A stretch of DNA of 64,000 nucleotides, taken from Brevundimonas sp. MF30-B (GTDB lineage Bacteria; Pseudomonadota; Alphaproteobacteria; Caulobacterales; Caulobacteraceae). The notes beneath the pieces are model-generated. The model saw only the letters and a program-made list of their open reading frames with translations, ran no database searches and was not told the DNA's origin. Shown piece after piece: positions 28,378-37,458 of the stretch. The stretch covers positions 1,646,001-1,710,000 of the forward strand of contig NZ_CP038440.1 of the NCBI RefSeq assembly GCF_004683885.1, written 5' to 3'. The translations under genes were made by a program, and so were the position numbers. The first letter of the stretch is position 1. Each line of letters begins with the position of its first letter.

Positions 28378-28430
28378 GGCGCCCCAACGGGGCGCCGGAT
28401 ACGACGGCGCCCGACCTTTCGGCCGGGCGC
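28378..28430 (-). promoter_or_regulatory. Two strong hairpins in the trcR 5' region
   Basis: ggcgcccc/ggggcgcc with a 3-nt loop (28378-28396) and gcgcccgacc/ggccgggcgc with a tttc loop and one mismatch (28407-28430). The first ends 22 nt before the trcR ATG on the minus strand, followed by AAAACATGAACGGG. They have no T-run on this strand, so a terminator is less likely than a leader structure. Confidence 0.5.
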
Positions 28431-28567
28431 GATAGGCGATCATAGGCTGAAATCCGGCAAAAGAAAACGGCGTCCGACATCGCCATACAGCCACGGTTCA
28501 TCCTGGGTGTTGAACTCTGTTCTCACACGACGCGTTGGGCGTCTGGGACAGGAGAGGGAGATCGACC

Positions 28568-29170
28568 ATGTTCCTCAGTGCAGCGGCCGCAATGGCCATG
28601 ATGATGACGCCGGCGGCGCCTCCGCCGCAGTACCAGACGCGCGTCGCCCCCCGTGGCAGCTATGCTCAGAGCTGCTCAGGCTCTTACGTCAATCAGGGTC
28701 GGCTCTATGCCGACTGTCGCGACGAGCGCGGCCAGATCCGCGGAACCTCGATCGAGCTGAACCGGTGCGCCGACGCCGACATCGTCAATGTGAACGGCCT
28801 GCTGGTCTGCGGTCGCTGGCGTGGCGACTATGAAGGCGGCGGCCGGCCTGGCCCTGGCGACGGCTGGGGCGGACCTGGACAGGGCGGGCCTGGCTGGGGC
28901 GGCGGGCGCAACAGCATCACCGTGTACGAGGACTCGAATTTCCGCGGCCGCTCCATGACGTTCAGCGAGGTCATTCCCGATCTGCAACGCAGCGGACTCA
29001 ACGACCGCATCAGTTCGATGCGGCTGCGCGGCGGCGCCTGGGAGGTTTGCACCGACTCCGGTTTCCGCGGCAATTGCCGAGTTGTGTCGGGCGACGTACG
29101 CAGCCTGGATCGCGCCTTCAACGACCGCATTTCGTCGCTTCGTCCCGCTCGGGGCGGCGGCCGCTGGTGA
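28568..29170 (+). CDS. Secreted CVNH plus beta/gamma-crystallin domain protein
   Basis: A 200-residue protein with a short hydrophobic N-terminus (FLSAAAAMAMMMTPAAPPP) that looks like a signal peptide. Residues about 32-80 (SCSGSYVNQGRLYADC, SIELNRCADADIVNVNGLLVC) fit the CVNH (cyanovirin-N homology) lectin-type fold. A Gly/Pro-rich linker (about 85-115) leads to a beta/gamma-crystallin domain with two Greek-key repeats, each with the calcium motif NDRISS (in LNDRISSMRL and FNDRISSLRP). Probably exported, calcium-stabilised and perhaps sugar-binding. ATG 28568 is preferred, with gagggag upstream. Confidence 0.82.
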   Translation: MFLSAAAAMAMMMTPAAPPPQYQTRVAPRGSYAQSCSGSYVNQGRLYADCRDERGQIRGTSIELNRCADADIVNVNGLLVCGRWRGDYEGGGRPGPGDGWGGPGQGGPGWGGGRNSITVYEDSNFRGRSMTFSEVIPDLQRSGLNDRISSMRLRGGAWEVCTDSGFRGNCRVVSGDVRSLDRAFNDRISSLRPARGGGRW

Positions 29171-29183
29171 TCTGAAAGGGCGG

Positions 29184-30161
29184 TCAGTCGGCCAGGGTCA
29201 GCACGATCTTGCCGACATGGCCGCCCGCCTCCAGCCGCGCATGGGCCTCGCCCGCACGCGCCAGCGGATAGGTCGCCTCGATCCTCGGGGCGACCTTTCT
29301 CTGTTCGACCCAGGGCCAGACGGTTGTCTCGACCGCCCGTGCCAGACGGGCCTTTTCGTCGGCGGGGCGTGACCGCAAGGTTGAGCCCGTCAGGACGATC
29401 CGCTTCAGCATGACGCGCGTCAGATCGATCCGGGCCTGAGCCCCGGTCAGGGTGGCGATGACGACCCACCGCCCGCCGGGCTTGAGCGCCTTCAAGTTCA
29501 GTTCGGCGTAGTCGGCCCCCACCATGTCCAGGACGACGTCGACGCCGCCTTCGGCCGCGATGCGCGCCGCCAGGTCATCGGTCGTTGCGTCCAGGCTGAC
29601 GTCGGCCCCAAGTTCCGCGGCGGCGCGAGCCTTGTCGGCGCCGCGCGATGTGGCGATGACGCGTGCACCCGCCGCCTTTGCCATCTGGATGGCCGCGACG
29701 CCGATGCCCGAGGTCGCGCCGTGCAGCAGCAGGGTCTCGCCGGCCTTGAACTGGCCCGCCTCAAACACGTTGGCCCAGACGGTGAAGAGGGTTTCCGGCA
29801 ACGCGGCGGCCTGCACAAAGTCGAGCCCGGCCGGGATCGGCAGCACGTGGCGGGCGTCGACCACGGCATATTCCGCATATCCGCCGCCGCCCAGCAGGGC
29901 GCAGACCCGGGCACCGGGCCGCCAGCGGGTCACGCCTTCGCCGGTCGTTTCGATTTCGCCCGCGACCTCCAAGCCTAGAATGTCCGAAGCTCCCGCAGGC
30001 GGCGGATACCCACCCTGACGCTGGAGCAGGTCGGGCCGGTTCACGCCCGCCGCACGCACGCGGATCAGCACCTCGCCCGGACCGGCCCGGGGCTTGGGCC
30101 GCTCGGAGAGTTGCAGGGCCTCGGCGGGTCCGCTGCCGCCTTTGATCTCCACCACCCGCAT
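29184..30161 (-). CDS. NAD(P)H-quinone oxidoreductase, zinc-independent MDR family
   Basis: A 325-residue medium-chain reductase of the quinone oxidoreductase/PIG3 type. Seen: RVRAAGVNRPDLLQRQGGYPPP near the N-terminus, ILGLEVAGEIETTGEGV, ALPETLFTVWANVFE and the cofactor motif LLLHGATSGIGVAAIQMAKAAGA; no structural or catalytic zinc-binding cysteines are present. Such enzymes reduce quinones with NADPH. Transcribed divergently from the DUF1192 gene. Confidence 0.92.
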   Translation of the reverse strand: MRVVEIKGGSGPAEALQLSERPKPRAGPGEVLIRVRAAGVNRPDLLQRQGGYPPPAGASDILGLEVAGEIETTGEGVTRWRPGARVCALLGGGGYAEYAVVDARHVLPIPAGLDFVQAAALPETLFTVWANVFEAGQFKAGETLLLHGATSGIGVAAIQMAKAAGARVIATSRGADKARAAAELGADVSLDATTDDLAARIAAEGGVDVVLDMVGADYAELNLKALKPGGRWVVIATLTGAQARIDLTRVMLKRIVLTGSTLRSRPADEKARLARAVETTVWPWVEQRKVAPRIEATYPLARAGEAHARLEAGGHVGKIVLTLAD

Positions 30162-30235
30162 CGCTCGCCCTTGCCAAAAGTTCGGTTAGGGCGCTGAGAT
30201 AGGGGTTCGACCGGCGTCTGACCACGGAGGCGACC

Positions 30236-30442
30236 ATGACGTTCGACGACCTGGATCCGCGCCCGCAGCGAGGCGCCGCCCTGAAGGCTCTGGGCCGGGA
30301 GGATCTCGATCTCTACGCCGTGGAGGAGCTGCAGGAGCGAATCGAGGCCCTGGAGGCTGAAATCGCGCGCTCTCGCGCCTCGATCGAAACCAAGGCCTCC
30401 AAAAAATCGGCCGCTGACGCCCTGTTCAACTTCGGCTCATGA
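30236..30442 (+). CDS. DUF1192 domain protein
   Basis: A 68-residue protein with the DUF1192 pattern: FDDLDPRPQRG at the start, LYAVEELQERIEALEAEIAR as a coiled coil, and ADALFNFGS at the end. Family is small, alphaproteobacterial and of unknown function. Lies 96 bp before rcdA on the same strand. Confidence 0.85.
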   Translation: MTFDDLDPRPQRGAALKALGREDLDLYAVEELQERIEALEAEIARSRASIETKASKKSAADALFNFGS

Positions 30443-30538
30443 TGGCTTCGAATCCGGCGTCGTGGCATGACGGTTGCAGACGATCGACCCGCCGGCGCCG
30501 ACTGTGGCCCGTATCGATCCGCGCCTGATGAGTAGTCC

Positions 30539-31066
30539 ATGGCCATGAGTATGAGGGATCCGGGATCCGCCGCCGCATCCGCTGGGCGCTCGCGCTCGAC
30601 GGTGCTGCACGACTTCGCCCGGTCCGAACTGTTCGACCGCACCTTCCAAGAAGGCATGGAGCTGGTCGAAGAGACCGCCGCTTATCTCGACGGGGACGGG
30701 CGGCGCGAGTCGCGCCTGCTGTCGCGCACGGCGGCCCTGGCCTATGCGGGCGAGAGCATGAAGCTGACGACGCGTCTGATGCAGGTCGCTTCCTGGCTGT
30801 TGGTGCAGCGGGCCGTGCGCGAAGGCGACATGACGGCCGACGCGGCTTGCGAGTCCCGCTATCGCCTGACCGCCCGCGCGATCGAGGAAAGCCCGACCCA
30901 CCCCGAGCTGCCGATTGCCCTGATCGAGTATCTGGTGCGCGCCGAGAAGTTGCACGACCGCGTGCTGCATCTGGATCGCCAGATGTACCTGGACGGCGCG
31001 GCCGAAGAGCCGGCCAATCCAGTCCTCAGCCAGTTCGACCGGCTTCAGGCGGCCTTCGGCGGCTAG
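30539..31066 (+). CDS. rcdA: RcdA, regulator/adaptor of CtrA degradation (DUF1465)
   Basis: A 175-residue helical protein of the DUF1465 family. In Caulobacter RcdA is an adaptor in the CpdR-RcdA-PopA hierarchy that delivers CtrA and other substrates to ClpXP. The conserved core is seen: FDRTFQEGMELVEETAAYLDG, LAYAGESMKLTTRLMQVASW and LLVQRAVREGDMT. The C-terminus is variable, as in relatives. It converges on the L,D-transpeptidase gene with a 3-nt gap. Confidence 0.87.
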   Translation: MAMSMRDPGSAAASAGRSRSTVLHDFARSELFDRTFQEGMELVEETAAYLDGDGRRESRLLSRTAALAYAGESMKLTTRLMQVASWLLVQRAVREGDMTADAACESRYRLTARAIEESPTHPELPIALIEYLVRAEKLHDRVLHLDRQMYLDGAAEEPANPVLSQFDRLQAAFGG

Positions 31067-31069
31067 ACT

Positions 31070-32635
31070 TTACGGCCCGACATCGTTGACGTCGCGTTGG
31101 CCGTCGTCGATCGGGCGCGGCAGGCTGACGGCGATGCCCAGCGCCTTGGCCAGCGTCTCGTCGCGTCGATAGACGTCTTCACGGAACGCCACACGCCCCT
31201 GGCCGTCCACGAAGGCGGTCCAGTACAGCAGGCGAACGCCGATATCGCGGCCGGTGGTCACCCGGGTCGTGCGGCGGCTGGTTTGGGCGTCGTCGAATTG
31301 CCCCAGCTTGGTCGGATCCGGCTCCAGCAGAAGACGGGCGAACTCGACCGCGCCCTGCACCCGCACGCAGCCGTGGCTGCGGTGGCGATAGGCGTTGTTG
31401 AAGGCGCCCTTGGACGGCGTGTCGTGCAGGAAAATGGCGTAGCTGTCCTGCAGCTCGAACTTGACATAGCCCAAGGCGGACTTCGGTCCAGCGCGCTGAA
31501 TGACGGTGCCGTTCTGAACGTACATGTCGTTGGCGGCGAGATAGCCTGGGCCCTTGGGCAGGATTTCGCGACGTGCGATGCCCGCAGGCACGTACCAGGG
31601 TGGATTGGCCACGACCGACGCGAAAGGCTTCTCCAGGCTTGGCGTCTGGTTCTCCGGCGTTCCGACTACGACGCGGTTGGAGTGAACGGGACGGCCGTCC
31701 TTCCAATAGACCATGATGGCGGCGGCGGTGTTGACCTCGATCCGCTCGGGATTGACGTCGCGCTTCAACCAGCGGCGACGCTCCAGGTTGAGAGCGATCT
31801 GGCGCGCGCGATCCGCAGCAGAGGCCGACAGCGACCGCTGGGTCGCAGCGCCGATGCGGCCGTCAGCGCCCAGACCGTGGCGAGTCTGGAAGCTTCTCAC
31901 GGCGGTCTGAAGCTCAGCGCCGTAGGTCACGCCTTGAGCCGTCAGGCGCGCACCGTCGGCTTGAGACAGGTCGCCCTCCGCCACTAGGCGTCGGATCAGG
32001 GCGGGGATGCGGCGATCGCTGGATCCCGGTTCGATGATCGGCCCGGCCGCAAAGGCAGGCCAGCCGCCATCGCGCACCATGCGGCTGTAGCGCACATAGC
32101 CGGAGGAGAGGTTGGAATAGCCTATGTCTGTCGGCGCCAGGCCCTCGAACCAGTCGGACAGTCGGTTGGCGGACGCCGCTTCAGTCAGGCCCTTTGGCAG
32201 GTCGACGCGGTTCTTCTGCATCTCCCACAGTTCTTCGACGGTTTCCGGTCGGACTCGGCCCTCGGCCAACACGCGGGCATAGGTCAGGGCCGCAGCCGTG
32301 GCGCGGATTTCGGAGGAGTTCGCATCGGCCGCCAGACCCACGAAGTCGAAGAAGTCGTTCGCCGCCAGGCCATGACGCTCAGCGCCGGCGGCCACGGTCT
32401 GCAACGCACGCAGGCGCTCTGCGGTCCAGATCGGGCGCCAGCCGGTGATTTCATAGACCGCACGCACATCGGGCTGGAGCGTTTCGGGCAGGCGGCTGAA
32501 CTGAGCGTTGAAGTTGTCGTAGAAGGCCTGAGCTTGACCGCCCTGGGGCGCGACGCGCACCTGCTGAGCCGTCGCCCGGCTGGCGGCCATCAGCCCCGCC
32601 ATGGCCGCGCCCAGACCCAGTTCCCGTCGATTCAT
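31070..32635 (-). CDS. YcbB-type murein L,D-transpeptidase
   Basis: A 521-residue exported enzyme expected to make 3-3 cross-links in peptidoglycan. An N-terminal signal (ELGLGAAMAGLMAASRATAQ after NRR) is followed by an alpha-helical scaffold, a peptidoglycan-binding domain (TYGAELQTAVRSFQTRHGLGADG, split: AVRSFQTRHGLGADGRIG) and a YkuD catalytic domain (residues about 290-460) with the active-site HRSHGCVRV cysteine and the IFLHDTPSKGAFNN segment. Domain order matches E. coli LdtD (YcbB). Confidence 0.92.
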   Translation of the reverse strand: MNRRELGLGAAMAGLMAASRATAQQVRVAPQGGQAQAFYDNFNAQFSRLPETLQPDVRAVYEITGWRPIWTAERLRALQTVAAGAERHGLAANDFFDFVGLAADANSSEIRATAAALTYARVLAEGRVRPETVEELWEMQKNRVDLPKGLTEAASANRLSDWFEGLAPTDIGYSNLSSGYVRYSRMVRDGGWPAFAAGPIIEPGSSDRRIPALIRRLVAEGDLSQADGARLTAQGVTYGAELQTAVRSFQTRHGLGADGRIGAATQRSLSASAADRARQIALNLERRRWLKRDVNPERIEVNTAAAIMVYWKDGRPVHSNRVVVGTPENQTPSLEKPFASVVANPPWYVPAGIARREILPKGPGYLAANDMYVQNGTVIQRAGPKSALGYVKFELQDSYAIFLHDTPSKGAFNNAYRHRSHGCVRVQGAVEFARLLLEPDPTKLGQFDDAQTSRRTTRVTTGRDIGVRLLYWTAFVDGQGRVAFREDVYRRDETLAKALGIAVSLPRPIDDGQRDVNDVGP

Positions 32636-32721
32636 TGCAGTCGCTCTTGTTCAATCCGGCGGCGGCCCACGCTCGCATCGCAAGGCCAACGCGCCTCAAC
32701 TTACCGGCGTTCCGACCAAAC

Positions 32722-32750
32722 AAAAAGGCGTCGGTGCTGCGACCGACGCC
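32722..32750 (-). terminator. Rho-independent terminator of rpmE
   Basis: On the minus strand ggcgtcggt/accgacgcc forms a 9-bp stem with a 6-nt loop, followed by tttttg. It lies 41 bp after the rpmE stop. Confidence 0.88.
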
Positions 32751-32791
32751 CTCTGTGTTCCGATTGCCGCAGAGACTGCGGCAGGAATGGC

Positions 32792-33016
32792 TCACTTCTT
32801 GATGAAGCCGCCGAACTTGTTGTTGAAGCGCGAGACGCGGCCGCCGCGGTCCATCAGGTGCTGGTTGCCGCCGGTCCAGGCCGGGTGCGTCGACGGGTCG
32901 ATGTCCAGGTTCAGGGTGTCGCCTTCCTTACCCCACGTCGAGCGGGTCTTGTAGGTCGACCCGTCCGTCATCGTGACGGTGATGAAATGGTAGTCGGGGT
33001 GCGTGTCCGGCTTCAT
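32792..33016 (-). CDS. rpmE: 50S ribosomal protein L31 (zinc-free type)
   Basis: 74 residues starting [18 protein letters not shown] and ending [19 protein letters not shown]. No cysteines are present, so this is a C-minus L31 without the zinc ribbon. In bacteria with two L31 forms the C-minus form replaces the zinc form under zinc limitation, but alphaproteobacteria often carry only this one. It has its own promoter candidate, a leader hairpin and a terminator, so it is monocistronic. Confidence 0.96.
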   Translation of the reverse strand: MKPDTHPDYHFITVTMTDGSTYKTRSTWGKEGDTLNLDIDPSTHPAWTGGNQHLMDRGGRVSRFNNKFGGFIKK

Positions 33017-33067
33017 GGTCGTCGTCCGATCTCTGCGCGTCGACGATCCCGACCGTCGTTTGCGCGT

Positions 33068-33101
33068 AAAATGAGAGAACCCCGCGAGCTCGCCCGCGGG
33101 G
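33068..33101 (-). promoter_or_regulatory. Terminator-like hairpin in the rpmE leader
   Basis: Minus strand: ccccgcg/cgcgggg (arms 33095-33101 and 33080-33086) with an 8-nt loop, then ttctctcatttt (33079-33068). It lies 52 nt before the rpmE start and downstream of a candidate promoter, so it may be an attenuator or an L31-binding leader. It could also be a simple terminator for transcription coming from the divergent side. Confidence 0.45.
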
Positions 33102-33113
33102 AATGAGCGGCGG

Positions 33114-33142
33114 CGTTTACACCGGGCGCCGTTTGGGGGCAA
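33114..33142 (-). promoter_or_regulatory. Candidate promoter of rpmE
   Basis: Minus strand ttgccc (33142-33137), 17-bp spacer, taaacg (33119-33114). Transcription would start near 33107, just before the leader hairpin, giving a 5' UTR of about 90 nt. By eye only. Confidence 0.4.
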
Positions 33143-33151
33143 GAGGCGGCC

Positions 33152-35005
33152 ATGACCGACGCTTCCGCTTCCGACCGCTTCGCCACGCCCGACGTCCGCG
33201 AACGGCCAAGCGTCGGCGCTCAGCTGATCGAGCAGATGGGCGAGGCCGGCGAGCGTCGCCAGAAACGCCGCGACATCCGTCCGCTGGCGCGGCTGTGGCC
33301 CTTCCTGATGCGACACAAGGTCAACGCCCTGATCGCGGCCTTCTGGATGATCGGCTCGACCACCGCGTCGCTCGCCCTGACGGCGTCGGCGCGCGGGGCG
33401 ATCGACCACGGCTTCGAGAACGGCGGCAGCCAGATCGATCTCTGGTTCTTGCTGCTCGGCGCCAACGCACTCGCGCTCGGCGTCGCCTCGGCGGTGCGCT
33501 ACTTCTATGTGACCAAGACCGGCGAGCGGATCATCGCGGACCTGCGCAAGGCGCTGTTCGGCCGCATACTGACCTTGGACCCATCCTTCTTTGCACGGAT
33601 ACGCACCGGCGAGGTGCTGTCGCGGCTGACCACGGACATTCAGCTGGTGGACACCCTGCTGACGACCTCGGTGTCGTTCGCGCTCAGGAACTTCCTGACG
33701 CTGGTGGGCGGCACGATCCTGCTGTTCATCGTCAGTCCCAAGCTGACCGGCCTGGTGCTGCTGATCGTGCCGCTGCTGCTGGGGCCGCTGTTTCTGTTCG
33801 GGCGGCGCGTGCGGCGTCTGACCGTCCAGTCCCAGGACCAGTTCGCGGGGGCCGTCGGCTTCGCCGGCGAAAGCGTCGACGCGCTGGAGACTGTCCAGGC
33901 CTTTGGCCGCGAGGCTTCGGCCGGATCGCGGTTCGGCCAGGCGGTGGAGACGGCGTTCGGCATCTCCCTGACCCGCATGCGGGCGCGCGCCTGGATGACC
34001 GCCATGATCATCACCGTGATGTTCGGCGGAGTGACCCTGGTGCTGTGGCTGGGCGCTCAGGACGTGCTGGCCGGCCGCATGACGCCGGGCGCCCTGCTGC
34101 AGTTCGTGCTGCTGTCGGTCTTCACCGCCGGCGCTGTCGGCGCGCTGGGCGAGGCCTGGGGCGATGTGCAGAAGGCGGCGGGCGCCATGGAGCGGATCGA
34201 CGAGCTGATGCGCGCCGTGCCCGCTATCGGCCCCCCGGTCGCGCCCGTGACCCTGCCTGAGCCGCCCCTGGGCGAGCTGTCGATGTCGGCCGTGCAGTTC
34301 ACCTACCCTGGGCGTCCGGACCTGCCGGCGCTGAAGGGTTTCTCCCTGACCGTGCGGGCGGGCGAGACGGTGGCGCTGGTGGGCCCGTCGGGGGCGGGCA
34401 AGTCGACGGTGTTCCGGCTCCTGCTGCGCTTCTACGATCCACAGTCGGGCGTCGTGTCGGTCGACGGCGTAGACATCCGACAGGCCGATCCGACGGCGGT
34501 GCGCAACCGCTTCGCCTGGGTGTCGCAAGAGGCGCCGCTCTTCTCGGGTTCGGCCTTGGAGAACATCCGCTTTGGCCGCGAGGCCGCGACGGAGGAAGAG
34601 GCCCGCGCCGTGGCCGACGAAGCCCAGGCGCTGGGATTCATCGACGCCCTGCCGGAAGGCTTCGACACCCCCCTGGGCGAACGCGCCAAGACCCTGTCGG
34701 GCGGCCAGCGCCAACGCCTGGCTATCGCCCGCGCCCTGGCGCGTCAGGCGCCGATCCTGCTTTTGGACGAGGCGACCTCTGCCCTGGACGCCGAGAACGA
34801 GCGCCTGGTTCAAGCCGCGCTCGATAGGGCGATGCAGAGCCGCACGACCGTGGTCATCGCCCATCGCCTGGCCACCGTCCTGCGCGCCGACCGGATTGTG
34901 GTGATGGAGGACGGCCGCGTGGCGGAAGAGGGAACCCACGCCGAGCTGATGGCCCGCAGCGGCCTCTATGCCCGCCTGGCCCGGCTGCAGTTCCGCGACG
35001 AGTAA
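33152..35005 (+). CDS. ABC exporter, fused membrane and ATPase domains
   Basis: A 617-residue half transporter. Six membrane helices lie at residues about 55-330 and the ATPase domain has Walker [10 protein letters not shown], signature [15 protein letters not shown] and Walker [13 protein letters not shown]. The N-terminal 45 residues are hydrophilic. It resembles MsbA/BmrA-type lipid or drug exporters, with the substrate unknown. It stands beside, and transcribed away from, rpmE, and ends 32 bp before the convergent crtG candidate, so a carotenoid or lipid role is only suggested by position. Confidence 0.88.
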   Translation: MTDASASDRFATPDVRERPSVGAQLIEQMGEAGERRQKRRDIRPLARLWPFLMRHKVNALIAAFWMIGSTTASLALTASARGAIDHGFENGGSQIDLWFLLLGANALALGVASAVRYFYVTKTGERIIADLRKALFGRILTLDPSFFARIRTGEVLSRLTTDIQLVDTLLTTSVSFALRNFLTLVGGTILLFIVSPKLTGLVLLIVPLLLGPLFLFGRRVRRLTVQSQDQFAGAVGFAGESVDALETVQAFGREASAGSRFGQAVETAFGISLTRMRARAWMTAMIITVMFGGVTLVLWLGAQDVLAGRMTPGALLQFVLLSVFTAGAVGALGEAWGDVQKAAGAMERIDELMRAVPAIGPPVAPVTLPEPPLGELSMSAVQFTYPGRPDLPALKGFSLTVRAGETVALVGPSGAGKSTVFRLLLRFYDPQSGVVSVDGVDIRQADPTAVRNRFAWVSQEAPLFSGSALENIRFGREAATEEEARAVADEAQALGFIDALPEGFDTPLGERAKTLSGGQRQRLAIARALARQAPILLLDEATSALDAENERLVQAALDRAMQSRTTVVIAHRLATVLRADRIVVMEDGRVAEEGTHAELMARSGLYARLARLQFRDE

Positions 35006-35037
35006 GGGCGGATAATCGAGGGGATCATCCCGAACCG

Positions 35038-35778
35038 CTATCGACGGCCGGACAGTTGGGTGCCGCCGACCCTGTCCCAGAACTGGAAGTATAGTCCGTA
35101 GTTGCCGTTGAACCGCTTGTGATGGGCGTCGTGATGCGAAGCGGTGATGAACCATCTCAGCGGCGCACGGCTCAGCCACGCCTCAGGCCAGACCTCTCGA
35201 CCGGCGTGGTTGAGCACTGCGGCCAGTGTCATCAGGGTCAGCAGGACGAGCGCTACGGCCCAGTGGATCGGGACGACCAGCGCCATTGCCGGCAGAAACC
35301 ACGCCGTCGCCACCGCCTCTGCGGGGTCAAAGGCGAAGGACGCGAAGGCGCTGGGATCGCGCGAGCGATGGTGCTCGGCATGCGCCCACGAGAACACGCG
35401 CGTGTGGTGCAGGCCGCGGTGGAGCCAATAATAGAAGGCGTCGTGCGCCAGCAGATACACGACAAGGCTTGCGGGCAGCCACCACAGCGGCCAGGCGTGA
35501 ACATCGCTGTAGATGGCGGTATGCCCGCGCTTCCAAAGTTCGATCGCCAGGGCGGCGGGCAGGGCGTAGATCGGGCAGGCGGCCAGCGAGACGATCATCT
35601 CCCGACGCATTCGGGCGGCCGCGGGCGCACGCAGGTTCAGTCGGCGCCCTCGCCCTCGACCCTGCCAAAGCAGGCGATGAGTCACGACACCGACCGCCAC
35701 GTACCGCACAGCGATGATCGCCGTCAGGGCGACAGTGGTCAGAAACACATCGACGAGCATGGGCGCAGAAGCGGCCAT
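35038..35778 (-). CDS. crtG: Fatty acid hydroxylase/sterol desaturase-family protein, candidate CrtG
   Basis: A 246-residue integral membrane di-iron protein of the fatty acid hydroxylase superfamily. Its histidine boxes are [21 protein letters not shown] and [14 protein letters not shown]. Beside crtZ in a Brevundimonas-type carotenoid cluster, the best guess is the 2,2'-beta-hydroxylase CrtG, which adds hydroxyl groups at C2 of the beta-ionone rings. A plain sterol desaturase-like hydroxylase acting on lipids cannot be excluded. Start is 35778 or the internal ATG at 35760; neither has a clear ribosome site. Divergent from crtZ. Confidence 0.65.
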   Translation of the reverse strand: MAASAPMLVDVFLTTVALTAIIAVRYVAVGVVTHRLLWQGRGRGRRLNLRAPAAARMRREMIVSLAACPIYALPAALAIELWKRGHTAIYSDVHAWPLWWLPASLVVYLLAHDAFYYWLHRGLHHTRVFSWAHAEHHRSRDPSAFASFAFDPAEAVATAWFLPAMALVVPIHWAVALVLLTLMTLAAVLNHAGREVWPEAWLSRAPLRWFITASHHDAHHKRFNGNYGLYFQFWDRVGGTQLSGRR

Positions 35779-35833
35779 TCAGCCGCGTCGGTCAAGTCAT
35801 GGCGTGACGCGCAGGCAGGCGTTATGCTGGGGC

Positions 35834-36319
35834 ATGGCGCTTGCGGCGATGATCCTGTTGTTCTTTCTCACGGTCGTGGGCATGGAAATGTTCGCATGGG
35901 CCACCCACCGCTACGTCATGCACGGGCCGCTTTGGGTCTGGCACCGCAGTCATCATGAGCCGCATCATGAGCGTCTGGAGCTGAACGATGCGTTCGCCGT
36001 AGTCTTCGCGGCGCCGGCGATCCTGCTGATCGCCATAGGAGTCAACTTCTGGATCTGGGCCCTGCCGATCGGCCTGGGCGTGACCGCCTACGGAGCAATC
36101 TATTTCTACTTCCACGACGGCTTGGTTCACCGCCGCTTCCCGACGGGCATGACCTGCGCTTCGGCCTTCTGGAGAAAGCGGATCCAAGCGCACCGACTCC
36201 ACCATGCGGTTCGCACCCGCGAAGGCTGCGTGTCTTTCGGCTTTCTGTGGGTGAGGCCCGTACGCGCGCTGAAGGCCGAGCTCGTTCAGAAGCGCACGTC
36301 GTTCAGCAACGGCGCCTGA
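35834..36319 (+). CDS. crtZ: Beta-carotene 3-hydroxylase
   Basis: A 161-residue membrane di-iron hydroxylase that converts beta-carotene to zeaxanthin. The histidine motifs HRYVMHG, HRSHHEPHHE, FHDGLVHRRFP and HRLHHA are those of CrtZ. Three to four membrane segments are visible. ATG 35834 is chosen as the first start that gives the family N-terminus. The 3' end overlaps the end of convergent idi by 34 bp. Confidence 0.93.
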   Translation: MALAAMILLFFLTVVGMEMFAWATHRYVMHGPLWVWHRSHHEPHHERLELNDAFAVVFAAPAILLIAIGVNFWIWALPIGLGVTAYGAIYFYFHDGLVHRRFPTGMTCASAFWRKRIQAHRLHHAVRTREGCVSFGFLWVRPVRALKAELVQKRTSFSNGA

Positions 36320-37329
36320 GCCAGGGCGGTCAGATCGGCAGAGCCCGTGCAGAAGCAGGCCAGGCGCAGTTGCGCCGCCTGAATCTCGAAGTGTTCGACA
36401 ACGGCCTCGGTCGAAACCAATGCGGCCTGCAACAGGCCCGCCGCTTGACCCACGACCTGAGCTCCCAAGCGGATCGCTCGAGCCGCATCAAGCCCGGATC
36501 GAACGCCGCCCGAACCAATCAGCGCAAGCTCGGGCGCGGCGGCGGCGGCGGCGGCGAGACTGCGGGCCGTCGATATGCCCCACGAAGCGAACGGCTGGGC
36601 GACAGCTTCGGCCGGACCTCCGGTTTCGCGGGCCCCCTCGATCAAGCCCCAGTTTGTGCCGCCGGCGCCGGCGACGTCCAGAGCCGCCACGCCCAGGTCG
36701 GCCAGCGTGCGGGCGACCGCGCCGGAAACGCCCGCCCCTGTCTCCTTGACGACCAGCCTGCCGGGGAACGCGCGAGCCACCGCGCCGATGGCTGCCGTCA
36801 CGCCCCGCCAGTCGCGGTCGCCCTCACGCTGAACAGCCTCCTGAAGAGGATTGAGATGGAGGATCAGGCCGTCGGCGCCGATCATCTCCACGGCGCGTCT
36901 GGCCTGGTCCAGGCCATAGCCCTTCACGAACTGAACCGCGCCCAGATTAGCCAGGAGCAGAGTGCTCGGCGCCCGTCGCCGAAGGTCCAGATCGAGGCCC
37001 AGATCAGCGTCGCCTTCCAGCGCAACACGCTGAGAGCCGACGGCCAAGGCGACGCCGACGGCTTGCGCTGCCTCCGCCAGACGCGCGTTCACTGCGGCGG
37101 CGCGTGACGGGCCCCCGGTCATCGAACTGATCACAAAAGGCAACTGCAGACGATGACCAAGCAGCGTCGCGGAAAGATCGATGGCGTCGTGGTCGATCTC
37201 AGGCAGAGCATTGTGCTGGAACCGGACGAGGTCCAGTTCCGATCCGATCGAAGACTGGCCTCGTCCTGCCAGGACGTGATCGATGTGTTCATCCTTGCGA
37301 CGAACGAGTGCGTCTCCTGACGAAGCCAT
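36286..37329 (-). CDS. fni: Type 2 isopentenyl-diphosphate isomerase
   Basis: FMN- and NADPH-dependent enzyme (347 residues) interconverting IPP and DMAPP, the precursor supply for CrtE. Seen: RRKDEHIDHVL at the start, LPFVISSMTGG, VGSQRVALE, NANLGAVQ-like LLANLGAVQFVKGYG, VVKETGAGVS, LDVAGAGGTNW and GSGGVRSGLDAARAIRLGA. Often called idi in Brevundimonas clusters. Divergent from crtE, convergent with crtZ. Confidence 0.95.
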   Translation of the reverse strand: MASSGDALVRRKDEHIDHVLAGRGQSSIGSELDLVRFQHNALPEIDHDAIDLSATLLGHRLQLPFVISSMTGGPSRAAAVNARLAEAAQAVGVALAVGSQRVALEGDADLGLDLDLRRRAPSTLLLANLGAVQFVKGYGLDQARRAVEMIGADGLILHLNPLQEAVQREGDRDWRGVTAAIGAVARAFPGRLVVKETGAGVSGAVARTLADLGVAALDVAGAGGTNWGLIEGARETGGPAEAVAQPFASWGISTARSLAAAAAAAPELALIGSGGVRSGLDAARAIRLGAQVVGQAAGLLQAALVSTEAVVEHFEIQAAQLRLACFCTGSADLTALAQAPLLNDVRF

Positions 37330-37458
37330 CGGTTCCCTGTAGGAGTTGCATCCGCCGGGCGCGTGATGCCGTATGCAGGCTCGACCATAGCGGTTAGACC
37401 GAACGTCGCAATGGCGCGCCGTGGCCGAATCGCCGCCTGTGAGGGAGCAAGCCAGCCA

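Noticed and set aside
32792..35179. A 795-codon open frame on the minus strand across the ABC exporter at 33152-35005
   Set aside because: Its sequence is low-complexity Gln/Arg/His-rich text typical of antisense reading in high-GC DNA. Only the last 75 codons (L31) are a real gene.
35038..36319. Possibility that one of the two hydroxylase-like genes is the ketolase CrtW
   Set aside because: Histidine motifs and lengths fit CrtZ (161 aa) and a fatty acid hydroxylase-type protein (246 aa); neither shows the CrtW pattern.
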